64,000 nt of DNA from Alcanivorax sp. DP30 (lineage in GTDB: Bacteria; Pseudomonadota; Gammaproteobacteria; Pseudomonadales; Alcanivoracaceae). A program made the position numbers and the translations under genes. The notes below the pieces were generated by a model. It did not search any database. It was given only the letters and a program-made list of their open reading frames with translations, and was not told the origin of the DNA. Shown piece after piece: positions 51,568-60,676 of the stretch. Each line of letters begins with the position of its first letter. Position 1 is the first letter of the stretch. Location: contig NZ_WTUY01000004.1 of NCBI RefSeq assembly GCF_009882945.1, positions 735,341 to 799,340 on the forward strand, written 5' to 3'.

Positions 51568-52740
51568 ATGGCGAGAATTCTGTTCTGCTGGGAAATGGGC
51601 GAGGGCATGGGGCACGTGGTGCCGGTGCGCAAGATGCTTGAGGGACTTGTGCGGCAGGGCCATGAACTGGTCGTCGCTGCCGTGGAGGTGCATACCGCCC
51701 GGCGTGTACTTGGGCCGCTCTGCAAGGCCATTGTTCAGGCCCCCAGCCCGGTGGATAAACGCTATCCGCTGGGGAGACAGGCAGAAGGTTTTGCCGATCT
51801 GTTGTCGCTTAATGGCTTTGCGGATGAGGCCAGTTTGCAGGGACGCCATCATGCCTGGTGTCAGCTGGCCGGTTTGTTCAAGCCGGATCTGCTGATTACC
51901 GAGCACAGCCCCGGCGCCCTGTTGATGGCCAGGGCTCTGAGTATACCTGCCGTGCATGTGGGCACCGGCTTTACCTTGCCCCCTGAACAGTCGCCCATAT
52001 GCTTTCCCGGCTTCAAGGCTGGCGAAAACGGGCAGCGTGAAAAGCAATTTCTGACCATCTTCAACAAGCTGATCCAGGCATCCGGGGGGCAACCGTTAGG
52101 GCAGTTGTCTGATCTGTTCAACGCAGTGGCGGGGCGGTACCTGCTCACCTTCGAAGAGCTGGATCACCTTGGCCCCCGTGAAGGGGTTCCCTACATGGGT
52201 GTGGAGGTGCCTGTGGATGGTGAGGGGCCACTGTGGCCGGAGGCGGGTCGCCATCAACTGTTTGCCTACCTGAAGCCGTTTGCCGCTCTTGAGGGTTTTC
52301 TGACTGCGGTAAATGCCATGGGCCTATCTCTGTTGATGGTCCCGGACCGGATTGACCCTGCTATCCTGCGTCGTCATCAGAGTTCCAATATCCGCATCGT
52401 CACTGAACGGCAGAGCATGCAGGCGGTGATCGAACAGTCGGACCTGATCATCTCCAATGGCAACCACGGCACTGCGGCGGCGGCTCTGCTTGGCGGCGTT
52501 CCCATGCTGTCTTTCCCGCTCCACCAGGAGCAGGAAACCTGTGCCCGCCGTGTGGCAGGTTCCAGTCTTGGCGCCACGTTGCCGGTCAAGGACGGCAAGG
52601 TCATCCCGTCCCTGCTGGAGACCATGCTGGGGAATAACGCCATGCAGGCAGCCTGCAGCAAAACAGCGGCACGTTATCAGGGCTTTGATTATCAGGACAG
52701 CATTACCCGGATGGTGCAGGAAATCGGAGTCATGCTGTGA
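51568..52740 (+). CDS. GT1-like glycosyltransferase A
   Basis: A 390-residue GT-B glycosyltransferase. The N-terminal CWEMGEGMGHVVPVRKMLEGL is the acceptor-domain signature, and the donor domain has SNGNHGTAAAALLGGVPMLSFPLHQEQETCARRV, the NDP-sugar-binding region typical of family GT1 and MurG-like enzymes. No membrane anchor. Its stop overlaps the GMC oxidoreductase start (4 bases), so both are coupled. It is distantly related to the GT at 58068 (shared WE-G-GMGH-P-R). Acceptor and sugar are unknown. Confidence 0.82.
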   Translation: MARILFCWEMGEGMGHVVPVRKMLEGLVRQGHELVVAAVEVHTARRVLGPLCKAIVQAPSPVDKRYPLGRQAEGFADLLSLNGFADEASLQGRHHAWCQLAGLFKPDLLITEHSPGALLMARALSIPAVHVGTGFTLPPEQSPICFPGFKAGENGQREKQFLTIFNKLIQASGGQPLGQLSDLFNAVAGRYLLTFEELDHLGPREGVPYMGVEVPVDGEGPLWPEAGRHQLFAYLKPFAALEGFLTAVNAMGLSLLMVPDRIDPAILRRHQSSNIRIVTERQSMQAVIEQSDLIISNGNHGTAAAALLGGVPMLSFPLHQEQETCARRVAGSSLGATLPVKDGKVIPSLLETMLGNNAMQAACSKTAARYQGFDYQDSITRMVQEIGVML

Positions 52741-54206
52741 ACCGCCGGCAGTTTCTTCGTGATTTTGGGTTGAGCTTGTCGTTGTCTCCAGTAGCATTGC
52801 TGTCAGGGTGCCAGAGCAAGCTTTCAGCGGAGTTCGTCATCGTGGGCTCCGGGCCGGCCGGTATTGCCCTGGCTGACCGCCTTGCCCAGGCTGGAAAGCA
52901 GGTGTTGGTGCTGGAAGGGGGCGGGCTAAAACCCGACAGAACGCAGCAGGAAATGCACGCCGTGGAGCCCGGCCGCTGGGGCCTGGCCTATAACTTTGGT
53001 TGGGCGACCCAGCGTCTGTTGGGTGGCACCACCAACCTGTGGCAGAGCCATTCCCCGCGTCCCCTGGAGCAGGAACTGCATTCCGCCAGCCTGCGTGGCG
53101 TGGGCAAGGACTGGCCCTTTTCACTGGCGAGCCTGACACCCTGGTTGCAATCGGCTGAGCAATGGCTCCATGTGCGGCCGTCCGAGCCGGCCATGAATCC
53201 GAGCTTGCCCGTCAATCCGTTCATTGCCAGCAGCGAAGGGCTTCGCAAGCGGTTGGCGGAAGCGGGCTATCAGCACCTCGAAGCCGGTGCCTACGGCATG
53301 GTTCACCATGAAGGCATGGATGCATTGAGATTACTGGAAGACGGGGAAATTGACCGCGTAGCCGGCTTGAGAACGGTGGCACTGAAAGATCACACCACGG
53401 TCCGCCGTATCCGCATGAGCGGCGGGCGTGCCGTGGCGCTGGAATGTGCTGACCGACAAGGCAAACCGCTGGAGGTGGAGGCGGGCACAGTGATTCTCTG
53501 TGGTGGCGGTGTACAGACCCCCCGGCTGTTATGGAACAGTGCCAGCAGCAATGGCGGGGTGGCACCGGGCAATCACAGCGACTGGCTGGGTGCCGGGTTT
53601 ATGGAGCATCCCGGACAACAGATTTATGGACGACGGGAGAAGGCGTTGTTGCCGCAAGGGGCACAGGAAACCCATGTGCATGTCCGTGACATGCTCCATG
53701 ACCCGGCCTGTGACGGCATCCGGGGTACGCTATTCCACGTGGGCCTCAAACCCGGGCCGCAGGGCTCGGAGTTCACCATGGTCGAGGTCTTGTTTGAGCA
53801 GGAACCCGATAAACAAAACCGTATTCTTCCTGGCCAGAAGACCGATGCCCTGGGTGACCCCCTGCCACGGGTTGATTATCGCCTCACACCGGAAGACCGG
53901 CGCACCATCAAGGTCGGCAGCGATCTGCAACGCCAGCTTGCTGAAGCAGTGGGAAGTATCGACAGACAAACTCCGCTGCGGCCCGGGTCTCACCATTTGA
54001 TGGGGGCGACACGTCTTTCACGGGATCCCCGCGACGGAGTGGTGGATGCCAACCTCAAAGTCTGGGGTACTGAAAATCTGTATGTAGCCGGCAGCAGTGT
54101 CTTTCCCAGCGGAATGACCGTGCCGCCAACCCTGATTCTTACGGCGTTGAGTCAACGCTTGGCGGCGCTACTTTTGGAGCAGAAGAAGAACGAATTAAGT
54201 TCATAA
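52737..54206 (+). CDS. Tat-exported, lipid-anchored GMC oxidoreductase
   Basis: A 489-residue flavoprotein. It starts with a twin-arginine leader (NRRQFLRDF) followed by LLSGC at ~residue 25, a Tat lipoprotein signal, so the folded FAD enzyme is exported and anchored. FAD binding is EFVIVGSGPAGIALADRL (~residues 31-48). The C-terminal GMC_oxred_C region includes SHHLMGATRLS (catalytic His pair region) and NLYVAGSSVFPSGMTVPPTL. GMC enzymes oxidise alcohols or sugars. GTG start overlaps the GT stop. The substrate may be an envelope glycoconjugate made by the neighbouring GTs. Confidence 0.82.
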   Translation: MNRRQFLRDFGLSLSLSPVALLSGCQSKLSAEFVIVGSGPAGIALADRLAQAGKQVLVLEGGGLKPDRTQQEMHAVEPGRWGLAYNFGWATQRLLGGTTNLWQSHSPRPLEQELHSASLRGVGKDWPFSLASLTPWLQSAEQWLHVRPSEPAMNPSLPVNPFIASSEGLRKRLAEAGYQHLEAGAYGMVHHEGMDALRLLEDGEIDRVAGLRTVALKDHTTVRRIRMSGGRAVALECADRQGKPLEVEAGTVILCGGGVQTPRLLWNSASSNGGVAPGNHSDWLGAGFMEHPGQQIYGRREKALLPQGAQETHVHVRDMLHDPACDGIRGTLFHVGLKPGPQGSEFTMVEVLFEQEPDKQNRILPGQKTDALGDPLPRVDYRLTPEDRRTIKVGSDLQRQLAEAVGSIDRQTPLRPGSHHLMGATRLSRDPRDGVVDANLKVWGTENLYVAGSSVFPSGMTVPPTLILTALSQRLAALLLEQKKNELSS

Positions 54207-54320
54207 AACATTTTCTGAGAACTATTTCACATTGTTGAAAAAGTAACCTAATATCATCAGCAATTGTAAAAAAATGGCCAAGAGTTAACGGCCAGAATCT
54301 GGGGTTAATGGGGGAAAATC

Positions 54321-55550
54321 ATGTCTTTATTCAGTCGACAGCCACTGGCTGCCGCCGTGCGTGCGTCTGTGCTTGGCGGTGTCGCCATCATTGCCAGCCC
54401 TTCATACGCTGGTTTCACCGAAGTGACAGAAAATAATCCGTTCGATGCCATTACATCTGGCACGGTAATGCCGTCCCTGACGCTGCAGGATTTCGATGAT
54501 GATGGTGATCTGGAAGCGGTTGTCTTTCATGCCAGTGATGAGGATGTGTCGCCGTTTGATGGCCACGATATCAGCTTCTATGAGAATACCGGCTCTGCAC
54601 AAAGTGCCGAATTTACCCAGATCCCGGACTCTTATGCTCCTGGTTACGGTGGCGGCGATACCTTCGAGGAAAACCCTTTTGCCAGTAGCTGGTCCTATGC
54701 GTCCTACGGTCACCCGGTAGCCTCCGGGGATCTGGACGGTGATGGTGACGCAGATTTTATTGGCGGTTCCAACACCTCTAGCGTGGAAATGTGGTTTGGG
54801 GTCACGACGACAGATGCCTATGGCGAAGCCGCCAGCCTGGCCGACGGCTACCACAACGGCACCTATTACTGGTCTGAGAGTCCCTATTACGGCCAGGGCC
54901 TGGTGCCTTATCTGGACGCATACGGTGGCTATGCCTCCGCGGTGCCTTTGGATATTGATGGCGATGACGACATGGATCTTGTCGTCATGGATAACCAGTT
55001 TGTCCGTGTTTATCAGAATAATGGCCTTATCGAAGGCGTGGTTCAGCTCAATGAGCTCACCGGTAGCACTAACCCCTTTTATGCTGGCGCTTCCAATAGC
55101 GTCCATATGGGCATCCCGGGAAATATTCCAGCCGTGAATCACTCGGCACACTACGGCGCCCCGCTGGCTGCTGGCGATGTGGACAATGACGGGGATATGG
55201 ATGTGATTATGGGGGTCCGTAACGGTCCCGGTGACATGCTGTTGTTCGTGAATACCGGCACCGCGGGCATGGCGGTGTTTGAGCAACAGTCCGATGCCTC
55301 TCTGGATGTATCCACCGACATTTTTGCTGCTCCGGTGATGGCCGACATCGATAACGATAACGATGATGATCTTGTTGTCGCCGAGCAGCAGGCCAGTGGC
55401 ACTGCGTCTTATCGGTTGTTCCTGAACGATGGCGCGAGTGCTGTGGCGGACGACAACAACACAGGTAACAGTAGCAGTTCTTCAGGTGGTGCCATGGGGG
55501 GGCTGCTTGCCGGCCTGTCTCTGTTGCTGCTGCGCCGTCGCCGGCGTTAA
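54321..55550 (+). CDS. FG-GAP/VCBS repeat surface protein 1 with GlyGly-CTERM
   Basis: A 409-residue exported protein. After a signal peptide (to ~28) come five Ca-binding DxDxDGD-type loops (DFDDDGDLE, DLDGDGDAD, DIDGDDDMD, DVDNDGDMD, DIDNDNDDD), the FG-GAP/VCBS pattern of integrin-like propellers. The C-terminus is a GlyGly-CTERM tail: a Ser run with GG, hydrophobic helix and RRRRR. Such tails are processed by rhombosortase and the protein is displayed or released via type II secretion. Preceded by GGGGAAAATC. Its paralogue follows 64 bp downstream. Confidence 0.85.
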   Translation: MSLFSRQPLAAAVRASVLGGVAIIASPSYAGFTEVTENNPFDAITSGTVMPSLTLQDFDDDGDLEAVVFHASDEDVSPFDGHDISFYENTGSAQSAEFTQIPDSYAPGYGGGDTFEENPFASSWSYASYGHPVASGDLDGDGDADFIGGSNTSSVEMWFGVTTTDAYGEAASLADGYHNGTYYWSESPYYGQGLVPYLDAYGGYASAVPLDIDGDDDMDLVVMDNQFVRVYQNNGLIEGVVQLNELTGSTNPFYAGASNSVHMGIPGNIPAVNHSAHYGAPLAAGDVDNDGDMDVIMGVRNGPGDMLLFVNTGTAGMAVFEQQSDASLDVSTDIFAAPVMADIDNDNDDDLVVAEQQASGTASYRLFLNDGASAVADDNNTGNSSSSSGGAMGGLLAGLSLLLLRRRRR

Positions 55551-55556
55551 CACTAT

Positions 55557-55583
55557 AAAGCCCGACAGGTAGTCGGGCTTTTA
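55557..55583 (+). terminator. Terminator between the two FG-GAP genes
   Basis: A 10-bp stem AAAGCCCGAC / GTCGGGCTTT with a 5-base loop, followed by TATTTAT. It separates the two paralogues, so the second probably needs read-through or its own promoter. Confidence 0.8.
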
Positions 55584-55614
55584 TTTATCGGATACATAAA
55601 AAAAGGGGAAAATC

Positions 55615-56835
55615 ATGAAATCATTCAAGCGTCGCCATCTTGTTGTGGCGATTGCCGCTTCCGTCGGCTTCACCGGGGTCGCTCACGGCGCCTTTGAAGA
55701 AATCACTGAAAACAATCCGTTTGCAGCCATCACTTCCAAGGGAGAAAACCCGTCCCTGGTGATGATGGATCTGGATAATGATGGCGACAAGGATGCACTG
55801 CTGTTTCACATCTACGAGCAGAATGATTCCTATCCGTATAACTACGGTGGTATCAGTGTCTGGGAAAATGTGGGTAGTGCCACGGCGCCGGAGTTCTCTA
55901 ATGTGCCAGACCTCTATGGCGGTGCTCAGTATGCGGGCCAGGAAATTGCGGTAAGCCCGTTCGAAAATGATTACGATAGCTACTACGGCCACCCGGTTTC
56001 TGCAGCAGATCTGGATGATGATGGCGACCTGGACTTCTTTGGTGGACAGGATTGTGCCTATAACAACTTGCAGCTTTCCTATTCAGAAGTGGAAAGCGAT
56101 GAGGGCGGCGTTGTTACCGGGCTGACCCAGTACCAATACAATAACGAAGGATATGGCTCAAACCCCTTCTACCAAAACAGCCTGGCACCTTCTGCGGCCT
56201 ACTCTGGTTGTGGCGATGCCGCCTTTGCAGCCGGAGACCTGGATAACGATACCGATATCGATATCGTCAGTGTGGACTCTAACGTACTGCGCGTTTTCAA
56301 AAATGATGGTGAAGATAGTAATGGCGCCTTCATTTTCAATGAGCTGGTTGGTGCTTCCAATCCGTTGATGGAAGCCAGCGCGTTGACGTCTGCGTATTAC
56401 GGTGCGCCTGCAGTCTTGCACGATGTGGATGCCGACGGAGACCTGGATCTGGTGATGGGCACCGTGTCTGCCGCGCCGCTGCGTCTGTTCATTAATGAGG
56501 GTACCGCGTCCACAGCGGACTTTGCCGAAGTGGAAGACACCACCGGCAGCATTGATGTGGAATCCTCCGGTTGGGCGGCACCGACCTTTGCGGACATGGA
56601 CGGTGACGGCAAGGATGACCTGATTGTCGTGGAGCTGGCGGCTGCAGCCCCCATGACGGGCGAAGCTGTGTCCAAAGGACCTGCGCCAACCACGCAGACC
56701 ATTCGTTATTTCCGCAACACCACTGTGGACAACAGTGCCGAGGAGCAAGGTTCCTCCTCTTCCAGCGGTGGTTCACTGGGTATCGCGGCTGTGTTGATGG
56801 GCATGCTGTTCGGGCTGCGTCGTCGCCGTCGCTAA
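55615..56835 (+). CDS. FG-GAP/VCBS repeat surface protein 2 with GlyGly-CTERM
   Basis: A 406-residue paralogue of the preceding protein with the same layout: signal peptide, a shared start of the mature part (FEEITENNPFAAITS versus FTEVTENNPFDAITS), five Ca-binding loops (DLDNDGDKD, DLDDDGDLD, DLDNDTDID, DVDADGDLD, DMDGDGKDD) and a GlyGly-CTERM tail (SSSSGG, hydrophobic helix, RRRRR). The two diverge strongly between the loops, so the duplication is old or fast-evolving. The same GGGGAAAATCATG leader precedes both genes. Confidence 0.85.
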   Translation: MKSFKRRHLVVAIAASVGFTGVAHGAFEEITENNPFAAITSKGENPSLVMMDLDNDGDKDALLFHIYEQNDSYPYNYGGISVWENVGSATAPEFSNVPDLYGGAQYAGQEIAVSPFENDYDSYYGHPVSAADLDDDGDLDFFGGQDCAYNNLQLSYSEVESDEGGVVTGLTQYQYNNEGYGSNPFYQNSLAPSAAYSGCGDAAFAAGDLDNDTDIDIVSVDSNVLRVFKNDGEDSNGAFIFNELVGASNPLMEASALTSAYYGAPAVLHDVDADGDLDLVMGTVSAAPLRLFINEGTASTADFAEVEDTTGSIDVESSGWAAPTFADMDGDGKDDLIVVELAAAAPMTGEAVSKGPAPTTQTIRYFRNTTVDNSAEEQGSSSSSGGSLGIAAVLMGMLFGLRRRRR

Positions 56836-56855
56836 GCCTGCTCGCGTGATAAAGA

Positions 56856-56888
56856 AGCGTCCGGGTTTTGCCCGGGCGCTTTTTTTTC
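56856..56888 (+). terminator. Terminator after the second FG-GAP gene
   Basis: Stem AGCGTCCGGG / CCCGGGCGCT (one G-T wobble) with a TTTTG loop, followed by eight T. A strong rho-independent terminator that closes the FG-GAP pair. The next gene starts 43 bases later. Confidence 0.88.
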
Positions 56889-56930
56889 GTCTCAGGCATG
56901 ATGAAGCAAACAGCAAAGAGTGGTGAGTCC

Positions 56931-58064
56931 ATGTCCCGTATTGCTATTTGTGGCACCGGTTTTATCGGTACTGGCCTTGCGCTTGCGCTGGAGCAGCACC
57001 CACGCCTGACGGTCAGCCAGGTGTTCACCCGTCGTTCGCTGGACCAGGTGGCGCATCCGTTGCCTGCTGCGCTGACCAATGACCGCGATGCCCTGTTGTC
57101 TGACTGCGACCTGCTGGTGGAATGCAGTGGTGATGTGCTGCTGGCCACGGAGATGGTCGTTTCTGCCCATGCGCGTGGCATCCCCGTTGTCACCATGAAC
57201 TCGGAGTTTCATGTCACCGTCGGTAGTGCCTTTGTGGAGACGGGTTATCTCACCGAAGCGGAAGGAGATCAGCCTGGCAGTCTGGCGGCGCTGAATGAAA
57301 AAGTGACGGCCATGGGATTCAAGCCGGTTGTATTTGGCAATATCAAGGGCTTCCTGAACCCGACGCCCAATCCGGACGACATGGCTTTCTGGGCAGAAAA
57401 ACAGGGTATCAGCCTGCCCCAGGTTACGGCTTTTACCGATGGCACCAAGATCCAGATTGAACAGGCGCTGGTGGCCAATGGCCTTGGGGGGACGCTGCTG
57501 TGTCCGGGGATGCAGGGACCGACATCTGCCGATCTGGAAGCGGCTGCCAGGCAACTGGCTGCTGAGGCCGAAGCGATCGGCGACGTGCCAGTGAGTGACT
57601 ATGTGCTCAATGCGGGCGGGCCGGCGGGCGTCTTTATCGTGGCTCGTCATGACGACGCCCAGCAACGGTTCCTCAAGTACCTGAAACTGGGTGAAGGGCC
57701 TTACTATTTTCTTCTGCAGCCATTCCATCTCTGTCACCTGGAAATGGTGGGTACGATCGAAGCAGTACTCGATGGTAGAGCTCCATTGCTGACCAATGGC
57801 CGTTCTCCCACGGTGGGGGTGTGTGCCATTGCCAAGACGGACCTGGGGCCGGGAGACAGGATCGAGCGGGCGCTAGGCAGTTTCCAGTTCCGGGGAGAAG
57901 CCATGGCCTTTGAAGCGCACCGGGAGTATGCGCCCATCGGACTGATGCAGGATTGCCAGGTGGTGGGTACCATTCAGGCCGGGCAGCGAGTTCGCTGGGA
58001 TCAGGTGGAATTACCGGATTCCCTGGCTCTGCGCTGTTTCAGAAACTTGCTGGAAGAGAGCTAA
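56931..58064 (+). CDS. NAD(P)-binding dehydrogenase with C-terminal SAF-like domain
   Basis: A 377-residue protein with an N-terminal Rossmann motif (IAICGTGFIGTGLALAL, residues ~4-20), a homoserine-dehydrogenase-like middle (CDLLVECSGDVLLATEMVV, GNIKGFLNP) and a C-terminal SAF-like domain (KTDLGPGDRIERALGSFQFRGE). Related proteins are often called 'SAF-domain oxidoreductases'; some act on sugar acids or branched sugars. It starts after the terminator and ends 3 bases before the second GT, so the two are a unit. The exact reaction is not evident. Confidence 0.65.
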   Translation: MSRIAICGTGFIGTGLALALEQHPRLTVSQVFTRRSLDQVAHPLPAALTNDRDALLSDCDLLVECSGDVLLATEMVVSAHARGIPVVTMNSEFHVTVGSAFVETGYLTEAEGDQPGSLAALNEKVTAMGFKPVVFGNIKGFLNPTPNPDDMAFWAEKQGISLPQVTAFTDGTKIQIEQALVANGLGGTLLCPGMQGPTSADLEAAARQLAAEAEAIGDVPVSDYVLNAGGPAGVFIVARHDDAQQRFLKYLKLGEGPYYFLLQPFHLCHLEMVGTIEAVLDGRAPLLTNGRSPTVGVCAIAKTDLGPGDRIERALGSFQFRGEAMAFEAHREYAPIGLMQDCQVVGTIQAGQRVRWDQVELPDSLALRCFRNLLEES

Positions 58065-58067
58065 GGC

Positions 58068-59252
58068 ATGGCGCATCTGGTAGTAGGCTGGGAGCTGGGT
58101 CATGGCATGGGACATATCATGCCACTACGCATGCTGGCTGAAGTCCTGCTGGAAAAAAAGCACCGCCTGACCTTCATCGTTCGTGATGTGGCGGTTGCCA
58201 GGCGTGCCCTTGAAGGGCTCGATGTTGCCTGGCTGCAAACGCCCAAGGTGACCTATCGACCCTGGGAGTTGACCCGGACGGACTGTTATTCGCAGTTGCT
58301 GGGCAACGTGGGGTTCCGTGATGCGGAGAAGCTGGCGTCCACGGTGAACGGTTGGTGTGGGTTGCTGGAGGCGTTGAATCCGGACGCGGCCTTGCTGGAA
58401 TTCGCACCGTCGGCAATGATCGCCTGCTATCTGCTGGATATTCCCTTTGCCCTTCAGGGCAATGGCTTTTTCTGTCCGCCGGTTGAGGGAAAAAATTTTG
58501 GCACCATGAAGGAAAAAATGCCGGCAGCGCAAAGAGAGCGCGAAGATCTCATGCTGTTGGAGAGCATTAATCATGTCATCGGAAATCGCCGCCCGTCACT
58601 TCAGAGTGTGGCTGATCTTTACCGACTCTCGCGACATTCCGTATTGACCAGTTTTGCCGAGTTGGATCATTTTTGTCGCGAAAACAGTGACGGATTCCGC
58701 GGGGTCTGGGTGCCCTCAGTGCCCGTCGCCCCCAAATGGCCAAAGGCAACAGGGAAGCGGGTGTTTGCTTATCTGAATGGTCGGCCCGGTGTCGACAGGG
58801 TGCTGGCCATGTTAAGCAAGACCGGGCTTCCTACCCTGATTTATTGCCCGGAAGTACAAGGCAAGTTTCGGGCGCCTTTCGAGAACGCGCATTGCCAGTT
58901 TCTGGATGGGCTGGTGGATATTCGCAAGCTGGCGCAGCAATCCGATCTTGGGGTTTTCCACGGCAACCATTCTTCCACTGCCATCTTCATGCTGGCGGGA
59001 ACGCCGACCATGCAGATCCCGTTGTACATGGAGCAATTGATGTTTGCCCGTCGGGTAAAGGCTCTGGGTGCGGGGGAAATTGCCACCCTGGATCAGCCTC
59101 AGCGAATTGCAGCTGGCCTGAATGCCCTCTTGACTCGACCGGAGTATAAAGAGAACGCGTTACGTTTTTCGGAGCGCTATGGTGATTATGATCAGCAAGC
59201 CTCCATCCGGCAGGCAGCGGGTGAAATGGAAAAGGCATTGAACCTTCCCTGA
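58068..59252 (+). CDS. GT1-like glycosyltransferase B
   Basis: A 394-residue GT-B glycosyltransferase resembling the enzyme at 51568. The N-terminus is GWELGHGMGHIMPLRMLAEV and the donor-site region FHGNHSSTAIFMLAGTPTMQIPLYMEQLMFARRV. Both GTs share the unusual WE-x-GxGMGH start, indicating common descent. It follows the SAF-domain dehydrogenase immediately (AAGG before the ATG). It may attach or extend a sugar made or modified by that dehydrogenase, an inference from context only. Confidence 0.82.
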   Translation: MAHLVVGWELGHGMGHIMPLRMLAEVLLEKKHRLTFIVRDVAVARRALEGLDVAWLQTPKVTYRPWELTRTDCYSQLLGNVGFRDAEKLASTVNGWCGLLEALNPDAALLEFAPSAMIACYLLDIPFALQGNGFFCPPVEGKNFGTMKEKMPAAQREREDLMLLESINHVIGNRRPSLQSVADLYRLSRHSVLTSFAELDHFCRENSDGFRGVWVPSVPVAPKWPKATGKRVFAYLNGRPGVDRVLAMLSKTGLPTLIYCPEVQGKFRAPFENAHCQFLDGLVDIRKLAQQSDLGVFHGNHSSTAIFMLAGTPTMQIPLYMEQLMFARRVKALGAGEIATLDQPQRIAAGLNALLTRPEYKENALRFSERYGDYDQQASIRQAAGEMEKALNLP

Positions 59253-59317
59253 TAACTTCCTCGCTGTGTTACTGGTCGGATAAGCTTGTCGGGACTGGAA
59301 ATCCAACGGAGGACAGC

Positions 59318-59983
59318 ATGAGCAAAACAATCGTTATTACCGGGGCGAACCGGGGCATTGGTCTTGCCATGGCAGGCATCTGGAAGGCCCGCGGAGACCG
59401 GGTGATCGCCACCTGTCGTGAACCGTCCGCGGCGCTTGCTAAGCTGGGTGTGGATGTCATTGATGGCATTGATGTGAGCCGGGAAGACGGTGTGATCAAT
59501 CTGCAGAGCGGATTGGGCGATACATCAGTGGATGTGCTCTTCAACAATGCGGGCATCATGCTCAGCGAAACGGTGGAGCATATGAACTATGACCAGATTC
59601 GTGACCAGTTCGAAGTGAATACCCTGGGGCCCCTGCGCGTCACCCTGGGTTTGCTGGATAATCTCCATGCCGGCAGCAAGGTTGGCCTGATGACATCGCG
59701 GATGGGTTCCATTGCGGACAATACCTCCGGGGGCAAGTATGGTTACCGGATCAGCAAGGCAGGACTTAATGCGGCGGGCAAATCCCTGGCGCATGACCTG
59801 AAACCGAAAGGCATTGCGGTGGCGATTCTTCACCCGGGCTGGGTGCAGACGGACATGACTGGCCACAGCGGCAACCTGACCACGGAACAGGCTGCGGCGA
59901 ATCTGATTGAGCGCATGGATGCGCTCAATCTGGATAACACTGGTACCTTTTGGCACAGCGATGGTTCGGTCCTGCCCTGGTAG
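59318..59983 (+). CDS. Short-chain dehydrogenase
   Basis: A 221-residue SDR. Cofactor motif TGANRGIGLAMAGIW (~residues 7-21), FNNAGIML (~75-82), and the catalytic YRISKAGLN (Tyr ~143, Lys ~147). Short for the family and of the 'SDR a' (C-factor/CsgA-like) type. It is 65 bases after the second GT with its own ATG and GGAGG. It converges with the tpm gene. Whether it belongs to the surface cluster is unclear. Confidence 0.82.
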   Translation: MSKTIVITGANRGIGLAMAGIWKARGDRVIATCREPSAALAKLGVDVIDGIDVSREDGVINLQSGLGDTSVDVLFNNAGIMLSETVEHMNYDQIRDQFEVNTLGPLRVTLGLLDNLHAGSKVGLMTSRMGSIADNTSGGKYGYRISKAGLNAAGKSLAHDLKPKGIAVAILHPGWVQTDMTGHSGNLTTEQAAANLIERMDALNLDNTGTFWHSDGSVLPW

Positions 59984-60003
59984 CCCCGAATGCCGGCTCC
60001 GCT

Positions 60004-60657
60004 TTAACGGGCGGTCAGCAGGCTGCATTGTTCATACAGTGCGGTGAGGCCACGTTCCGCAAAGCGCGGCTCGTGGCAAATGATGTTTTTTTCGCTTAAT
60101 CGTTCGATGAGATAAGTCTCGTCATACAGCGAAGAGACCAACTGCGGGTCTACCGAGAAGGGTGGGCCTTCCATTTGTGGTTGATCATAGCTGAGTGTAA
60201 TGAGCAGCTGCGGGGAGCGCTGGGTCAGCGTTACCAGATGCCGGGCATAGCGTTGCCGCAGGGTATCGGGCAGCGCAATCAGCGCCGCGCGATCATAAAT
60301 CGCATCCACCTTGCCCAGGGTGGCGATGTCCAGCGCGAAAATATCGCCCTGGAATACGCTGAAATTACCGTGCTGATAGTATTTACCCGCAGTCCACTCG
60401 TGCACCTCGGGCTGTACTCCCCGCTGTTCAAACAGGGCAATAACGGCCTTTTCCGATAACTCTACGCCCACCACGGTCAGACCTTGCTCAAGCAGGTACC
60501 CCAAGTCCAGACTCTTGCCACACAGGGGGACAAAAATTCGTTGCCCAGGCGCAAGAGACAGGGCTGGCAGGAAGCGTTTCAGCAAGGGGTGTACCTGGTT
60601 CAGATGAAAGCCGATTTCCCCTTTGTCCCACTTATCCTGCCAGAACCCTTCATCCAT
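60004..60657 (-). CDS. tpm: Thiopurine S-methyltransferase
   Basis: A 217-residue SAM-dependent methyltransferase. Hallmarks are the start FWQDKWDKGEIGFHLNQVHPLL, IFVPLCGKSLDLGYLLEQG (SAM site, ~residues 41-59), VGVELSEKAV and IYDRAALIALP. Bacterial TPMT methylates thiols and also selenium and tellurium compounds, producing volatile forms. It lies 19 bases downstream of the VIT/VWA gene on the same strand, with no evident functional link. Confidence 0.92.
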   Translation of the reverse strand: MDEGFWQDKWDKGEIGFHLNQVHPLLKRFLPALSLAPGQRIFVPLCGKSLDLGYLLEQGLTVVGVELSEKAVIALFEQRGVQPEVHEWTAGKYYQHGNFSVFQGDIFALDIATLGKVDAIYDRAALIALPDTLRQRYARHLVTLTQRSPQLLITLSYDQPQMEGPPFSVDPQLVSSLYDETYLIERLSEKNIICHEPRFAERGLTALYEQCSLLTAR

Positions 60658-60676
60658 CCTGCTATCTCCTGTTGTC

